This document shows, piece after piece, positions 35,173 to 43,310 of a stretch of DNA of 64,000 nucleotides; the first letter of the stretch is position 1; each line of letters starts with the position of its first letter. The position numbers and the translations under genes were made by a program. The notes below the pieces were generated by a model that ran no database searches, was not told the origin of the DNA, and was given only the letters and a program-made list of their open reading frames with translations. The stretch spans positions 124,001 through 188,000 of the forward strand of contig NZ_FUYS01000001.1 in NCBI RefSeq assembly GCF_900168055.1, read 5' to 3'. This DNA is from Parapedobacter luteus (GTDB lineage Bacteria > Bacteroidota > Bacteroidia > Sphingobacteriales > Sphingobacteriaceae).

Positions 35173-36273
35173 ATGATGAACGAGCAGGAATTTATAACAC
35201 GGGCGGAGCGCTATTTGAACGGCGCAATGGACAACAGCGAGCGAATCGCTTTTGAACAGTATTGTGAAACGCATCCGGAGGCGGCTGAGCAGCTGGCCAC
35301 CCATCGGTTATTTTTACAGCAACTGAAGGAACATGCAGACCGGGTAGCATTTAAACGCACGCTGTCGGCGGTAGCGGCCAACTATCAGGCAAGCCCGGTG
35401 ATTGCTGCCCGGCGTGAACCGATACTGGTGACGCTATGGAATAAATATAAAATCAATTCATTGATTGCGGCGAGTGTTGCCGTGGTCGCCGTATTTTCAA
35501 CATTATGGCTGTCGGGGTATTATAAAACCATCCAAAAGACCACGACCAACTACAGTGAGTTGAAGCGGGATATGAATACCGTAAAGAAAAACGTCAATGC
35601 GCAAAATGCGGTGATACGCAACATCAACAGCGAGAAGCTAAAAGACGGGCAGGCCGAAAGTCACTTTGGCGCTACGGGCTTCCTCTTGTCAGCCAACGGG
35701 TATGTCGTGACCAATTACCACGTGGTGAAAGGCGCTGACTCGGTACATCTCCAAAACACCAAAGGAGAAGTTTATAGAGCGGAGGTGATTTATGAAGATC
35801 CCAGTCATGATGTGGCCATGTTATATATCCGGGACAGTACGTTCAAAGCGTTGAAAGCTACGCCTTACACGTTTAAGGAGACGCCGTCGGAGCTTGGGGA
35901 GGATGTGTACACCATTGGGTTCCCGCGGGATGAAGTGGTGTACGGGCAAGGCTACCTCAGCTCGCGTACAGGATATGCAGGGGATACCACGGCTTATCAA
36001 TTGTCCATTCCTGTCAATCCCGGGAACAGCGGAGGGCCGGTCCTTGACAGTAAAGGTAATGTTATCGGTATTATTAGTGGGAAGCAAACCGGTATCGATG
36101 GAGCTTCATTTGCTATCAAAACCGAGGCCTTGTTGAAATCCATCTCGGCTGTCCCGGTGGATTCATTGGATAACAGGCCAACCATCAACAAAAGGAATAC
36201 ACTCCATGGCCTGCGGCGAACGGAACAAATAAAACGCATACAGGACTATGTGTATTTAGTAAAAGTCTTTTAG
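35173..36273 (+). CDS. Membrane-spanning anti-sigma-like / trypsin-like serine protease fusion
   Basis: 366 residues. The cytoplasmic N-terminus (~1-90) has an anti-sigma-like layout (RYLNGAMDNSERIAFEQYC) and is followed by one membrane helix (~94-116) and a coiled coil (~120-155). An HtrA/S1C-type protease domain outside the membrane follows, with the complete triad H183 (NYHVV), D213 (SHDVAML) and S286 (NPGNSGGPV). No PDZ domain follows. It is 7 bp after a sigma-factor gene. One polypeptide thus joins a periplasmic protease to a cytoplasmic sigma-binding segment; signal transduction by proteolysis is inferred, not shown. Confidence 0.82.
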   Translation: MMNEQEFITRAERYLNGAMDNSERIAFEQYCETHPEAAEQLATHRLFLQQLKEHADRVAFKRTLSAVAANYQASPVIAARREPILVTLWNKYKINSLIAASVAVVAVFSTLWLSGYYKTIQKTTTNYSELKRDMNTVKKNVNAQNAVIRNINSEKLKDGQAESHFGATGFLLSANGYVVTNYHVVKGADSVHLQNTKGEVYRAEVIYEDPSHDVAMLYIRDSTFKALKATPYTFKETPSELGEDVYTIGFPRDEVVYGQGYLSSRTGYAGDTTAYQLSIPVNPGNSGGPVLDSKGNVIGIISGKQTGIDGASFAIKTEALLKSISAVPVDSLDNRPTINKRNTLHGLRRTEQIKRIQDYVYLVKVF

Positions 36274-36292
36274 TGGGCTTTGTGAAATAACG

Positions 36293-36326
36293 AAAGCGGT
36301 TGGTACTGATGTCCAACCGCTTTTTT
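36293..36326 (+). terminator. Rho-independent terminator after the protease-fusion gene
   Basis: A perfect 9-bp stem AGCGGTTGG / CCAACCGCT with a 9-base loop is followed by TTTTTT, 20 bp past the stop at 36273. The A-run before the stem makes it partly usable for the convergent peroxiredoxin gene too. Confidence 0.85.
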
Positions 36327-36360
36327 ATTGCTTGCTTTGTATCTTGCCTTCCCAAGCGGA

Positions 36361-36996
36361 CTAAATATTCGGCTGCGGCGTCGTACGCAGGTAGGGCTTG
36401 ATGATGGTGTGCCCTTTGGGAAACCGCTCCGGAATCTCTTCTGTCGGGACAGCCGGTACCACAATGACATCTTCACCGTGCTGCCAATCTGCCGGTGTGG
36501 CTACACTGTAATCAGCAGTGAGCTGCAGTGAATCAATCACGCGGAGAATTTCCAGGAAATTCCGCCCGGTCGAAGCAGGGTAGGTCAGCGTAAGTTTGAT
36601 TTTTCGATCCGGTCCGATAATGAATACCGAACGAACTGTGGCGGTTGCCGACGCGTTGGGATGTATCATGTCGTACAATTCGGAGACCTTCCGGTCTTCA
36701 TCAGCAATCAGCGGAAAATCGACTTCGCAGTTTTGCGTTTCATTAATGTCGTTTATCCAGCCGGTATGCTTATCCAATGGATCCACACTTACGGCCAGCA
36801 CCTTCACATTCCGTTTGTCAAACTCCGCTTTCAGCTTGGCTGTACGTCCAAGCTCCGTTGTGCACACCGGCGTATAGTCGGCCGGATGTGAAAATAATAC
36901 GACCCAGCTGCCCTCGGTGTAGTCGTAAAAATCGATTTCTCCTATTGTCGTCACCGCCTTGAAGTTTGGTGCGGTGTCACCCAATCGTAAGCTCAT
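36361..36996 (-). CDS. 1-Cys (Prx6-type) peroxiredoxin
   Basis: 211 residues with the peroxidatic motif SHPADYTPVCTTE (C45) and the long C-terminal extension of the Prx6 group (GEDVIVVPAVPTEEI ... YLRTTPQP). A second cysteine (C90, TQNCEVDF) is not in the usual resolving position. It reduces peroxides in the cytoplasm. AAGGAGG lies eight bases before the ATG, an unusually strong ribosome site for this phylum, suggesting high expression. Confidence 0.93.
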   Translation of the reverse strand: MSLRLGDTAPNFKAVTTIGEIDFYDYTEGSWVVLFSHPADYTPVCTTELGRTAKLKAEFDKRNVKVLAVSVDPLDKHTGWINDINETQNCEVDFPLIADEDRKVSELYDMIHPNASATATVRSVFIIGPDRKIKLTLTYPASTGRNFLEILRVIDSLQLTADYSVATPADWQHGEDVIVVPAVPTEEIPERFPKGHTIIKPYLRTTPQPNI

Positions 36997-37024
36997 GTTG
37001 CGTTCCTCCTTATGTTGTAGTCTA

Positions 37025-37054
37025 CAAAGTTAATAGATTTTATCACAATACAAA
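37025..37054 (-). promoter_or_regulatory. Consensus promoter of the peroxiredoxin gene
   Basis: On the minus strand TTTG (37054-37051) and TAACTTTG (37032-37025) are 18 bp apart, an exact TTTG-N17-23-TAnnTTTG match, 28 bp before the ATG. Confidence 0.75.
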
Positions 37055-37096
37055 GCGATGTAACAATATATCACTTTGTTCCATCTAAAAAACACG

Positions 37097-37849
37097 ATGG
37101 AAGGCGAATCGTTTGGAGAAATATCACCGGAGTACCGCAAAAGGGTATTGATCGAATTAGCTTTCTGGCAGCTTAAGATGACCAAAAAGCAGCCGGTCGG
37201 CAGTGTGTGGGCGAAAAACATACAAAGCAAGCTCAACAACCTCATTCCCGAAAAGGTGCATCAGGCGATTACCTACACCATCGAGAAGATGGTAAAGGGA
37301 GTGCTTTTCGGGGCGCAGTATACGATGGCATCGCCGAGGACGTACAGTAGTTTTCAACTGCGCGAGGCGTATGCATTGCGACTTATTGAGACCTACAAAA
37401 AGACGGCCTCCGTAGAAGGTGCGGTTACCGGAGCTGGCGGCATCTTAATGGGGATTGCTGATTTTCCGGCCCTGCTGGCCATTAAAATGAAAATGCTGTT
37501 CGATATCGCAGTGATATATGGTTTTGATGTAAAGACGTATAAAGAACGGCTTTTCCTGCTCACGGTGTTTCAGCTGGCTTTTTCGAGCCATAAGCACCGC
37601 GGCGAAATATATAACCGTCTGCTCCGTTGGGAAGCTTACGCAGCGGAATTGCCCGACGACGTTGACAGCTTCGACTGGCGGACGTTCCAATTGGAATACC
37701 GCGATTATATCGATCTCGCGAAAATGGCGCAACTGATCCCCTTGATTGGTGCGGCTGTAGGTGCTGTGGTCAATTATCGTCTGGTGCAACAATTGGGGAC
37801 GGCAGCGATGAACTGTTATCGGATGCGGATATTGGAGAAGGACGAATAA
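37097..37849 (+). CDS. EcsC-family protein
   Basis: About 250 residues from ATG 37097 (a TTG 21 bp earlier is also in frame). The EcsC family pattern is seen in SVEGAVTGAGGILMGIADFPALLAI, KERLFLLTVFQLAF and the final LIPLIGAAVGAVVNYRLV. Hydrophobic patches suggest membrane association. The molecular role of this family is poorly known. The AraC gene follows after 8 bp. Confidence 0.85.
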   Translation: MEGESFGEISPEYRKRVLIELAFWQLKMTKKQPVGSVWAKNIQSKLNNLIPEKVHQAITYTIEKMVKGVLFGAQYTMASPRTYSSFQLREAYALRLIETYKKTASVEGAVTGAGGILMGIADFPALLAIKMKMLFDIAVIYGFDVKTYKERLFLLTVFQLAFSSHKHRGEIYNRLLRWEAYAAELPDDVDSFDWRTFQLEYRDYIDLAKMAQLIPLIGAAVGAVVNYRLVQQLGTAAMNCYRMRILEKDE

Positions 37850-37857
37850 GCCAAACA

Positions 37858-38673
37858 TTGGATACGCTGACCATCATACGGGCGGGATATAAGCCCATAC
37901 AACCTACCATAACACCGGCGGGCGAGTCGGTGACATACGAAGAAATATTGCCGGATCATAGGCTGCGCCCGTATATTTATTGTTATTGGCAGCTCAAAAC
38001 GAAGGCTCCCCTACAGGCGCCGTTTACTTACCGGGTAGTGGCCGATGGATGCATCGATGTCTTCTTCGAGTTAGACCGACCTGAGGCGAGCTTCGTGATG
38101 GGCTTTTGTAAGCGGTATACGGAGTTTGAACTGGATAATGCGTTTAACTACGTCGGTGTCCGGTTTCTGCCTACGATGTTTCCGCAGTTGTTCAGCGTCG
38201 ACGCATCCTCGTTGAGCAACCGTACCGAGGACTTGGGCGCTGTCATTCCGTCCATGGCCCGTTTCGTTGCGGATCGGTTTGCCCCGGACCTGCCCACCCC
38301 TGCTGTCTGGCAACGGCTGGATGATTATTTTCTTCAGCATCTGGCCGACATCGATTTTAATCAGGACCCGCGCTTATACGGCGCCATTGCCACGATCATG
38401 CAGAAATCGGGTGTGCTGAACCTGGAAAAAGACATCGATAGCGGTATCAGCCCGAGACAGCTGCGGAGGCTTTTCGAATACTATATTGGCGACACGGCAA
38501 AGACGTTTTCCAAAGTGGTGCGTTTCCAAAATATCCTCCGCGCTAAACCTTCAACCCAAAATCTTCGGGAAAATAAGCTGTTTTATGATGCAGGCTATTA
38601 CGATCAAGCCCACTTTATCAAAGAGTTCAAAAGCTTGTATGGCGTGACACCGAGTCGCGCATTTGGAAGGTAA
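37858..38673 (+). CDS. AraC-family transcriptional regulator
   Basis: 271 residues from a TTG start. An N-terminal ligand-like domain (LRPYIYCYWQLKT, VADGCIDVFFEL; DUF6597-like) is followed by the double helix-turn-helix (ISPRQLRRLFEYYIGD and FYDAGYYDQAHFIKEFKSLY). Close spacing after the EcsC gene suggests one transcript; the target may be the VOC gene downstream. Start codon is uncertain. Confidence 0.85.
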   Translation: MDTLTIIRAGYKPIQPTITPAGESVTYEEILPDHRLRPYIYCYWQLKTKAPLQAPFTYRVVADGCIDVFFELDRPEASFVMGFCKRYTEFELDNAFNYVGVRFLPTMFPQLFSVDASSLSNRTEDLGAVIPSMARFVADRFAPDLPTPAVWQRLDDYFLQHLADIDFNQDPRLYGAIATIMQKSGVLNLEKDIDSGISPRQLRRLFEYYIGDTAKTFSKVVRFQNILRAKPSTQNLRENKLFYDAGYYDQAHFIKEFKSLYGVTPSRAFGR

Positions 38674-38785
38674 CTCGTCCGATTTTTACAATTTTAGGTC
38701 GCCATTTCGGTGCATTTTTGCATAGGCAAGACAAAAGAATTATTGCGTGCATGCAAGTAGCAGGCAACACAAAAATCCAGACAAA

Positions 38786-39163
38786 ATGAAGTTAAATGCA
38801 GGAATCATCACCGAAAAACTGGCCGAAAGCAAGGCCTTTTACACCGAAACACTGGGGTTTGGGGTAACATTCGAAAGCGAGTTTTATCTCCTGTTGCATA
38901 CCCCGGGCCATACCGCTGAAATCAGCTTTCTGTTGCCTGATCACCCTTCGCAGCAACCCTTATTCCAGCCTGCATTTGGCGGACAGGGAATCTATCTTAC
39001 CATCGAAGTGGAGGATGTGGATGAATTATACGAAGCGGTAAAAGCGAAAGGGGTCCCGGTAGCAATTGACCTCAGGGACGAACCGTGGGGTGACAGGCAT
39101 TTCGCCATTGTCGATCCCAACGGCGTCGGGGTCGATATTGTTACGTATTCGGCAACGGAATAA
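38786..39163 (+). CDS. VOC (glyoxalase/bleomycin-resistance) fold protein
   Basis: 125 residues from ATG 38786, where homology begins (KLNAGIITEKLAESKAFYTE). The two beta-alpha-beta-beta-beta units of the vicinal-oxygen-chelate fold are clear, ending in HFAIVDPNGVGVDIV. The substrate cannot be told; related proteins include antibiotic-binding and dioxygenase-type members. Confidence 0.85.
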   Translation: MKLNAGIITEKLAESKAFYTETLGFGVTFESEFYLLLHTPGHTAEISFLLPDHPSQQPLFQPAFGGQGIYLTIEVEDVDELYEAVKAKGVPVAIDLRDEPWGDRHFAIVDPNGVGVDIVTYSATE

Positions 39164-39199
39164 ACCCTTTTTGTCCCGCGGACATCGGAGTATGTGTTG

Positions 39200-40816
39200 T
39201 CAAGGGGTCCCCTTTTCCAGATAGGGTCGCAGGTATTTATGATTGTTTTCATCCGAATCCCCATATTGCGTCCGGACAGCGGTTAGCCGTTTATGCATGC
39301 TGTCCCGTACCTCTTTATAAGCGGGATCATCATATACATTTTTCATTTCCCTGGGATCCTCTTGCAGATCATACAGTTCCCACTCGTCGATATCGTAATA
39401 AAAGTGGATCAGTTTATAGCGGTCGGTCCGGATGCCGTAGTGCCGCTTGACGGCATGGATGGCTGGATATTCGTAATACGTGTAGTAGATGGCATCGCGC
39501 CAGTCGTGGCTGCGTCCGGCGGCTAACTCCCGGAATGATTCGCCCTGCATATCCGGCGGGATGGATGCCCCTGCATAGTCCAGGAATGTCGGAGCAAAAT
39601 CAAGGTTTTGTACCAGTGCGTCGATTTTCGTTCCCGGTTTGATTTCTTTGGGATACCGGATCAGCAGTGGGGTGCGGAGCGACTCTTCATACATGAATCG
39701 CTTGTCGAACCAACCATGTTCACCGAGGTAGAACCCCTGGTCGGAAGTATATACCACGATCGTGTTTTCCGCCAGTCCATTAGCTTCAAGGTATTCGAGC
39801 AGTCTCCCGACACCATCATCGATGGAAGCGATGCATCCGAGGTAATCCTGCATATAGCGTTGGTAGCGCCAGCGCATCAATTGGGTGTCCGATAGCTGGC
39901 GGAAATCTCTTCTGAACGCATCATTGATGGGATCATAGACCGCATCCCAGGCCGCACGCTGGGCGGAATCCATGCGCCCGAGATTATTGTTGTAAGCCGC
40001 TTTATCCCATTCAATCGGGCTGATGAGTCCCAGTTCATCCACCACATCCGGCCTTAGCTTGGAATCGCCTGCCCAATTCATGTCTTTCAGGATGTTCATT
40101 TCCGCTGTTTTTGCGGCGGTACCGCGGCCCTGAAAATCATCAAACAGGCTTGACGGCTCGGGAAATTCCATTTGGGTATATTCCGGATAGTGTCGCTCAG
40201 CAGGAAGCCACTCGCGGTGTGGCGCTTTTTGGTGATACAACAGGCAGAACGGTTGATCGGGGTTTCGTTGATCCAGCCAGTCAAGCGCGAGGTCGGTGGT
40301 GATGTCTGTGACATAGCCATGCAACTGCCTTTTTTCGCCGTTGATAATGAAGTCAGGATTGTAATAATGCCCTTGTCCGGGAAATACGGCCGAATAGTCG
40401 AATCCCTGCGGCAGGCCATCCATGTGAATCTTGCCAACCATCGCGGTCTGGTACCCCGCTTGCTGCAGCAGCTTCGCAAAATTGTCCTGATTCCAATCGA
40501 ACGGTTGCTCGTTGTCCACCTTGCCGTTCACGAAGCTGTGCTTGCCGGTCAGCAGTACCGCGCGGCTTGGCGCGCACAGCGAATTGGTCACGGTGGCGCG
40601 GGTGAAAAGTGCACCCTCGTGGGCGATCCGATCGATATTGGGTGTTTTATTCAGCCCGTGGCCATAGGCGCTGACGGCTTGGTAGGCGTGGTCATCGCTC
40701 ATGATGTAAATGATATTAGGGCGTCGGGTATGCTTATCGGCAGGCGGATTACAGGCTATGCATAATAGGTATAATAAAACAAATGTCCAGGGGATGCGTG
40801 ATGACAGTGATTTCAT
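39200..40816 (-). CDS. Type I sulfatase lipoprotein
   Basis: 538 residues with a lipoprotein-like signal (CIAC, C22). The formylglycine site C81-A-P-S-R followed by LLTGKH is the S1 sulfatase signature, and the metal-site text IIYIMSDDHAY and YTSDQGFYLGEHGWFDKR is intact. It removes sulfate from carbohydrate or related substrates and needs a formylglycine-generating enzyme, which is not in the window. No SusC/D pair or sulfated-glycan hydrolase is adjacent, so the substrate is unknown. Confidence 0.92.
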   Translation of the reverse strand: MKSLSSRIPWTFVLLYLLCIACNPPADKHTRRPNIIYIMSDDHAYQAVSAYGHGLNKTPNIDRIAHEGALFTRATVTNSLCAPSRAVLLTGKHSFVNGKVDNEQPFDWNQDNFAKLLQQAGYQTAMVGKIHMDGLPQGFDYSAVFPGQGHYYNPDFIINGEKRQLHGYVTDITTDLALDWLDQRNPDQPFCLLYHQKAPHREWLPAERHYPEYTQMEFPEPSSLFDDFQGRGTAAKTAEMNILKDMNWAGDSKLRPDVVDELGLISPIEWDKAAYNNNLGRMDSAQRAAWDAVYDPINDAFRRDFRQLSDTQLMRWRYQRYMQDYLGCIASIDDGVGRLLEYLEANGLAENTIVVYTSDQGFYLGEHGWFDKRFMYEESLRTPLLIRYPKEIKPGTKIDALVQNLDFAPTFLDYAGASIPPDMQGESFRELAAGRSHDWRDAIYYTYYEYPAIHAVKRHYGIRTDRYKLIHFYYDIDEWELYDLQEDPREMKNVYDDPAYKEVRDSMHKRLTAVRTQYGDSDENNHKYLRPYLEKGTP

Positions 40817-40915
40817 TCGTTGGTTATTGTGAGTCCGCTATGGGTAGGCAAAAGTACACAATTTGGCTGCAAAATGGATATACTCCCGGTGCCGGGCCCG
40901 AAAATCCAACATGGT

Positions 40916-40950
40916 TTTGCTATGCAAGCATAGCATTTTTGTTATATTTG
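40916..40950 (+). promoter_or_regulatory. Likely promoter of the acyl-CoA dehydrogenase gene
   Basis: TTTG (40916-40919) and TATATTTG (40943-40950) are 23 bp apart, at the upper limit of the Bacteroidota consensus; the -7 box is exact. It ends 22 bp before the ATG, with AAGGAG in between. Confidence 0.55.
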
Positions 40951-40972
40951 CTTCGTAAGGAGCCTGTCAATT

Positions 40973-42115
40973 ATGATTTTCGAACTCACCGAAGAACAAC
41001 GAATGATCCGGGATATCGCTCGGGACTTTGCACAAAACGAGTTGAAACCCGGCGTCATCGAGCGCGATGAGCAACAGCGCTTTCCTGCCGAACAGGTCAA
41101 GAAGCTGGGCGAACTGGGCTTTTTAGGGATGATGGTCGCCCCCCAATACAACGGCGCAGGGCTTGATGCGGTATCGTACGTATTGGTGATGGAAGAGCTT
41201 TCGAAGATTGACGCGTCTGCATCGGTGGTGGTGTCGGTCAACAATTCGTTGGTGTGCTACGGCCTCGAACAATACGGCACAGAGGAGCAGAAAGAGAAGT
41301 ACCTAAAGCCATTGGCTGTGGGGGAGCACATCGGCGCATTCTGCCTCTCGGAACCCGAAGCGGGGTCAGACGCCACCTCACAGCGTACCATGGCTGCGGA
41401 TATGGGCGATTATTACCTGCTTAATGGCACCAAAAACTGGATTACCAACGGCAGCACCGCCTCCACGTACCTGGTGATGGCCCAAACCCATCCCGAAAAG
41501 GGGCACCGGGGCATCAACGCGTTCATCGTGGAAAAAGGAATGGAGGGATTCACGGTTGGGCCCAAGGAAAATAAGCTGGGCATCCGCGGGTCAGATACGC
41601 ACTCGCTCCATTTCAGCGATGTAAAAGTGCCCAAGGAAAATCGCATCGGGGAGGACGGTTTCGGATTTAAGTTTGCCATGAAGACACTCGAAGGCGGGCG
41701 TATCGGCATTGCGGCGCAGGCACTGGGTATTGCTTCGGGCGCGTATGAGCTGGCGCTGAACTATGCCAAGGAGCGTCAGACCTTTGGCAAACCCATCGCC
41801 CAGCACCAAGCTATCCAGTTCAAGTTGGCTGATATGGCCACTCAGATAGAAGCGGCAAGGTTGCTTTGCCTAAAGGCTGCCTGGTTGAAAGATCAGGGCC
41901 AGCCCTATGCGCAGGCTGCTTCCATGGCCAAACTGTACGCCTCCGAGGTGGCGATGAAAACTACCGTCGAAGCGGTGCAGATTCATGGGGGCTACGGCTA
42001 CGTAAAAGAATACCACGTCGAACGCCTGATGCGCGACGCCAAGATTACCCAAATCTATGAAGGTACCTCGGAAATCCAACGGATGGTCATCACAAGGGAA
42101 GTACTCAAGGATTGA
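40973..42115 (+). CDS. Short-chain acyl-CoA dehydrogenase
   Basis: 380 residues, standard length. FAD-binding text CLSEPEAGSDA and NGTKNWITNG, the RQTFGKPIAQHQAIQFKLAD helix and the catalytic base Glu in QIYEGTSEIQRM are present. It oxidises a short- or branched-chain acyl-CoA with electron-transfer flavoprotein as acceptor. A pair of short inverted repeats (42134-42150 and 42152-42165) follows the stop without a T-run. Confidence 0.93.
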   Translation: MIFELTEEQRMIRDIARDFAQNELKPGVIERDEQQRFPAEQVKKLGELGFLGMMVAPQYNGAGLDAVSYVLVMEELSKIDASASVVVSVNNSLVCYGLEQYGTEEQKEKYLKPLAVGEHIGAFCLSEPEAGSDATSQRTMAADMGDYYLLNGTKNWITNGSTASTYLVMAQTHPEKGHRGINAFIVEKGMEGFTVGPKENKLGIRGSDTHSLHFSDVKVPKENRIGEDGFGFKFAMKTLEGGRIGIAAQALGIASGAYELALNYAKERQTFGKPIAQHQAIQFKLADMATQIEAARLLCLKAAWLKDQGQPYAQAASMAKLYASEVAMKTTVEAVQIHGGYGYVKEYHVERLMRDAKITQIYEGTSEIQRMVITREVLKD

Positions 42116-42187
42116 AGTTAAAATCGATTCAACAACGGTTAATTTCCGTTAGCCCATAGATGGGCAATGCATTTACCTTTGTCCGGT

Positions 42188-43126
42188 ATGATACACATTA
42201 CCAAGGATCAAGTTACGGCGGCCTTGAACTATCCGGCGTTGATCGACGCCCTGCATGCCATCTTCCAATCCAGCTATACGATGCCGGTACGGCATCACCA
42301 TTTTTATCAGACGGAAGAAGGTGTTGAAAATACGCTTATCTTGATGCCGGTTTGGAATGACCGCTACCTGGGAGTTAAGCAGGTGGTGGTCGCCCCGGCA
42401 AACGGCGGTAAAGCGCTGCCGGCGATACATGCGAGCTATATGTTGATGGATGCCGGCACAGGTGTACCGCTGGCGCAGCTGGATGCCGCTGCGCTCACCG
42501 CACGGCGTACGGCTTGTACGTCGGCGCTTGCCGCTTCCTTTCTGGCTCGCGCCGATGCGGAGTCCTTGTTGGTCGTTGGCGGGGGAAAAGTGGCTCAGCA
42601 TCTTGTGCAGGCCCATGCCGTAGTGCGGGCCTATCAACGTATGGCTGTTTGGGCGCGAAATCCTGAGCAATCGCGCGCGCTTGCAGACCACCTGGCCGGC
42701 CAGGGGTATCGCGTTGAAATTGCTTATGATTTGGAGGAGGCTGTCCGCGAAGCCGATGTGATCTCATGCGCGACCTTATCGCCCTTGCCACTTATCAAAG
42801 GAGCATGGCTGAAGCCCGGTACGCATCTCGATCTTATCGGCTCACATACGCCGAAAACGAGGGAGGCGGATGACCAAGCAATTCAAAGGAGTCGTGTTTT
42901 TGTCGATTCCCGCGAAGGGGCGCTTCACGAAACCGGGGAGCTGGCCATCCCCATTGCCCGTGGTGTACTGGCGCCTGGCGATGTGCGGGCCGATATCGCG
43001 GAGCTGTGCAAGGGAATACACCCCGGTAGAACGCTGCCTGAGGAAATAACACTTTTTAAATCGGCGGGATTGGCTGTTGAAGACTTGGCTGCCGCCCTGC
43101 TGGTCTATCAATCAGTGAAGGGCTGA
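42188..43126 (+). CDS. Ornithine cyclodeaminase / mu-crystallin family enzyme
   Basis: About 312 residues from ATG 42188 (an earlier ATG at 42167 is weaker). The Rossmann motif GGGKVAQHLVQAHAVV, the substrate region KQVVVAPANGG and DLIGSHTPKTREAD place it in the OCD/mu-crystallin family. Members are ornithine cyclodeaminases, ketimine reductases or alanine dehydrogenases; sequence alone does not choose, though delta-1-pyrroline-2-carboxylate reductase is a reasonable guess. Confidence 0.85.
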   Translation: MIHITKDQVTAALNYPALIDALHAIFQSSYTMPVRHHHFYQTEEGVENTLILMPVWNDRYLGVKQVVVAPANGGKALPAIHASYMLMDAGTGVPLAQLDAAALTARRTACTSALAASFLARADAESLLVVGGGKVAQHLVQAHAVVRAYQRMAVWARNPEQSRALADHLAGQGYRVEIAYDLEEAVREADVISCATLSPLPLIKGAWLKPGTHLDLIGSHTPKTREADDQAIQRSRVFVDSREGALHETGELAIPIARGVLAPGDVRADIAELCKGIHPGRTLPEEITLFKSAGLAVEDLAAALLVYQSVKG

Positions 43127-43310
43127 AGGCAGGTCTGGCATTTGCCATAAGGATGTTACACGCCCGGCGCAAATTAGGGTAAGAAAGGTTAATATGCTGC
43201 TATACATATTTGCTTGCCAACACTTATATTTGCCGACTGCTAACCGAATAATTGATTATATACCTGTCGCTAATTGACTCGGAGCGGGCGTTTTATAACT
43301 GACTTTTGCT

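Noticed and set aside
39200-40816. Sulfatase as part of a sulfated-glycan utilisation locus
   Set aside because: No SusC/D pair or sulfated-glycan hydrolase is adjacent; flanking genes are unrelated metabolic genes.
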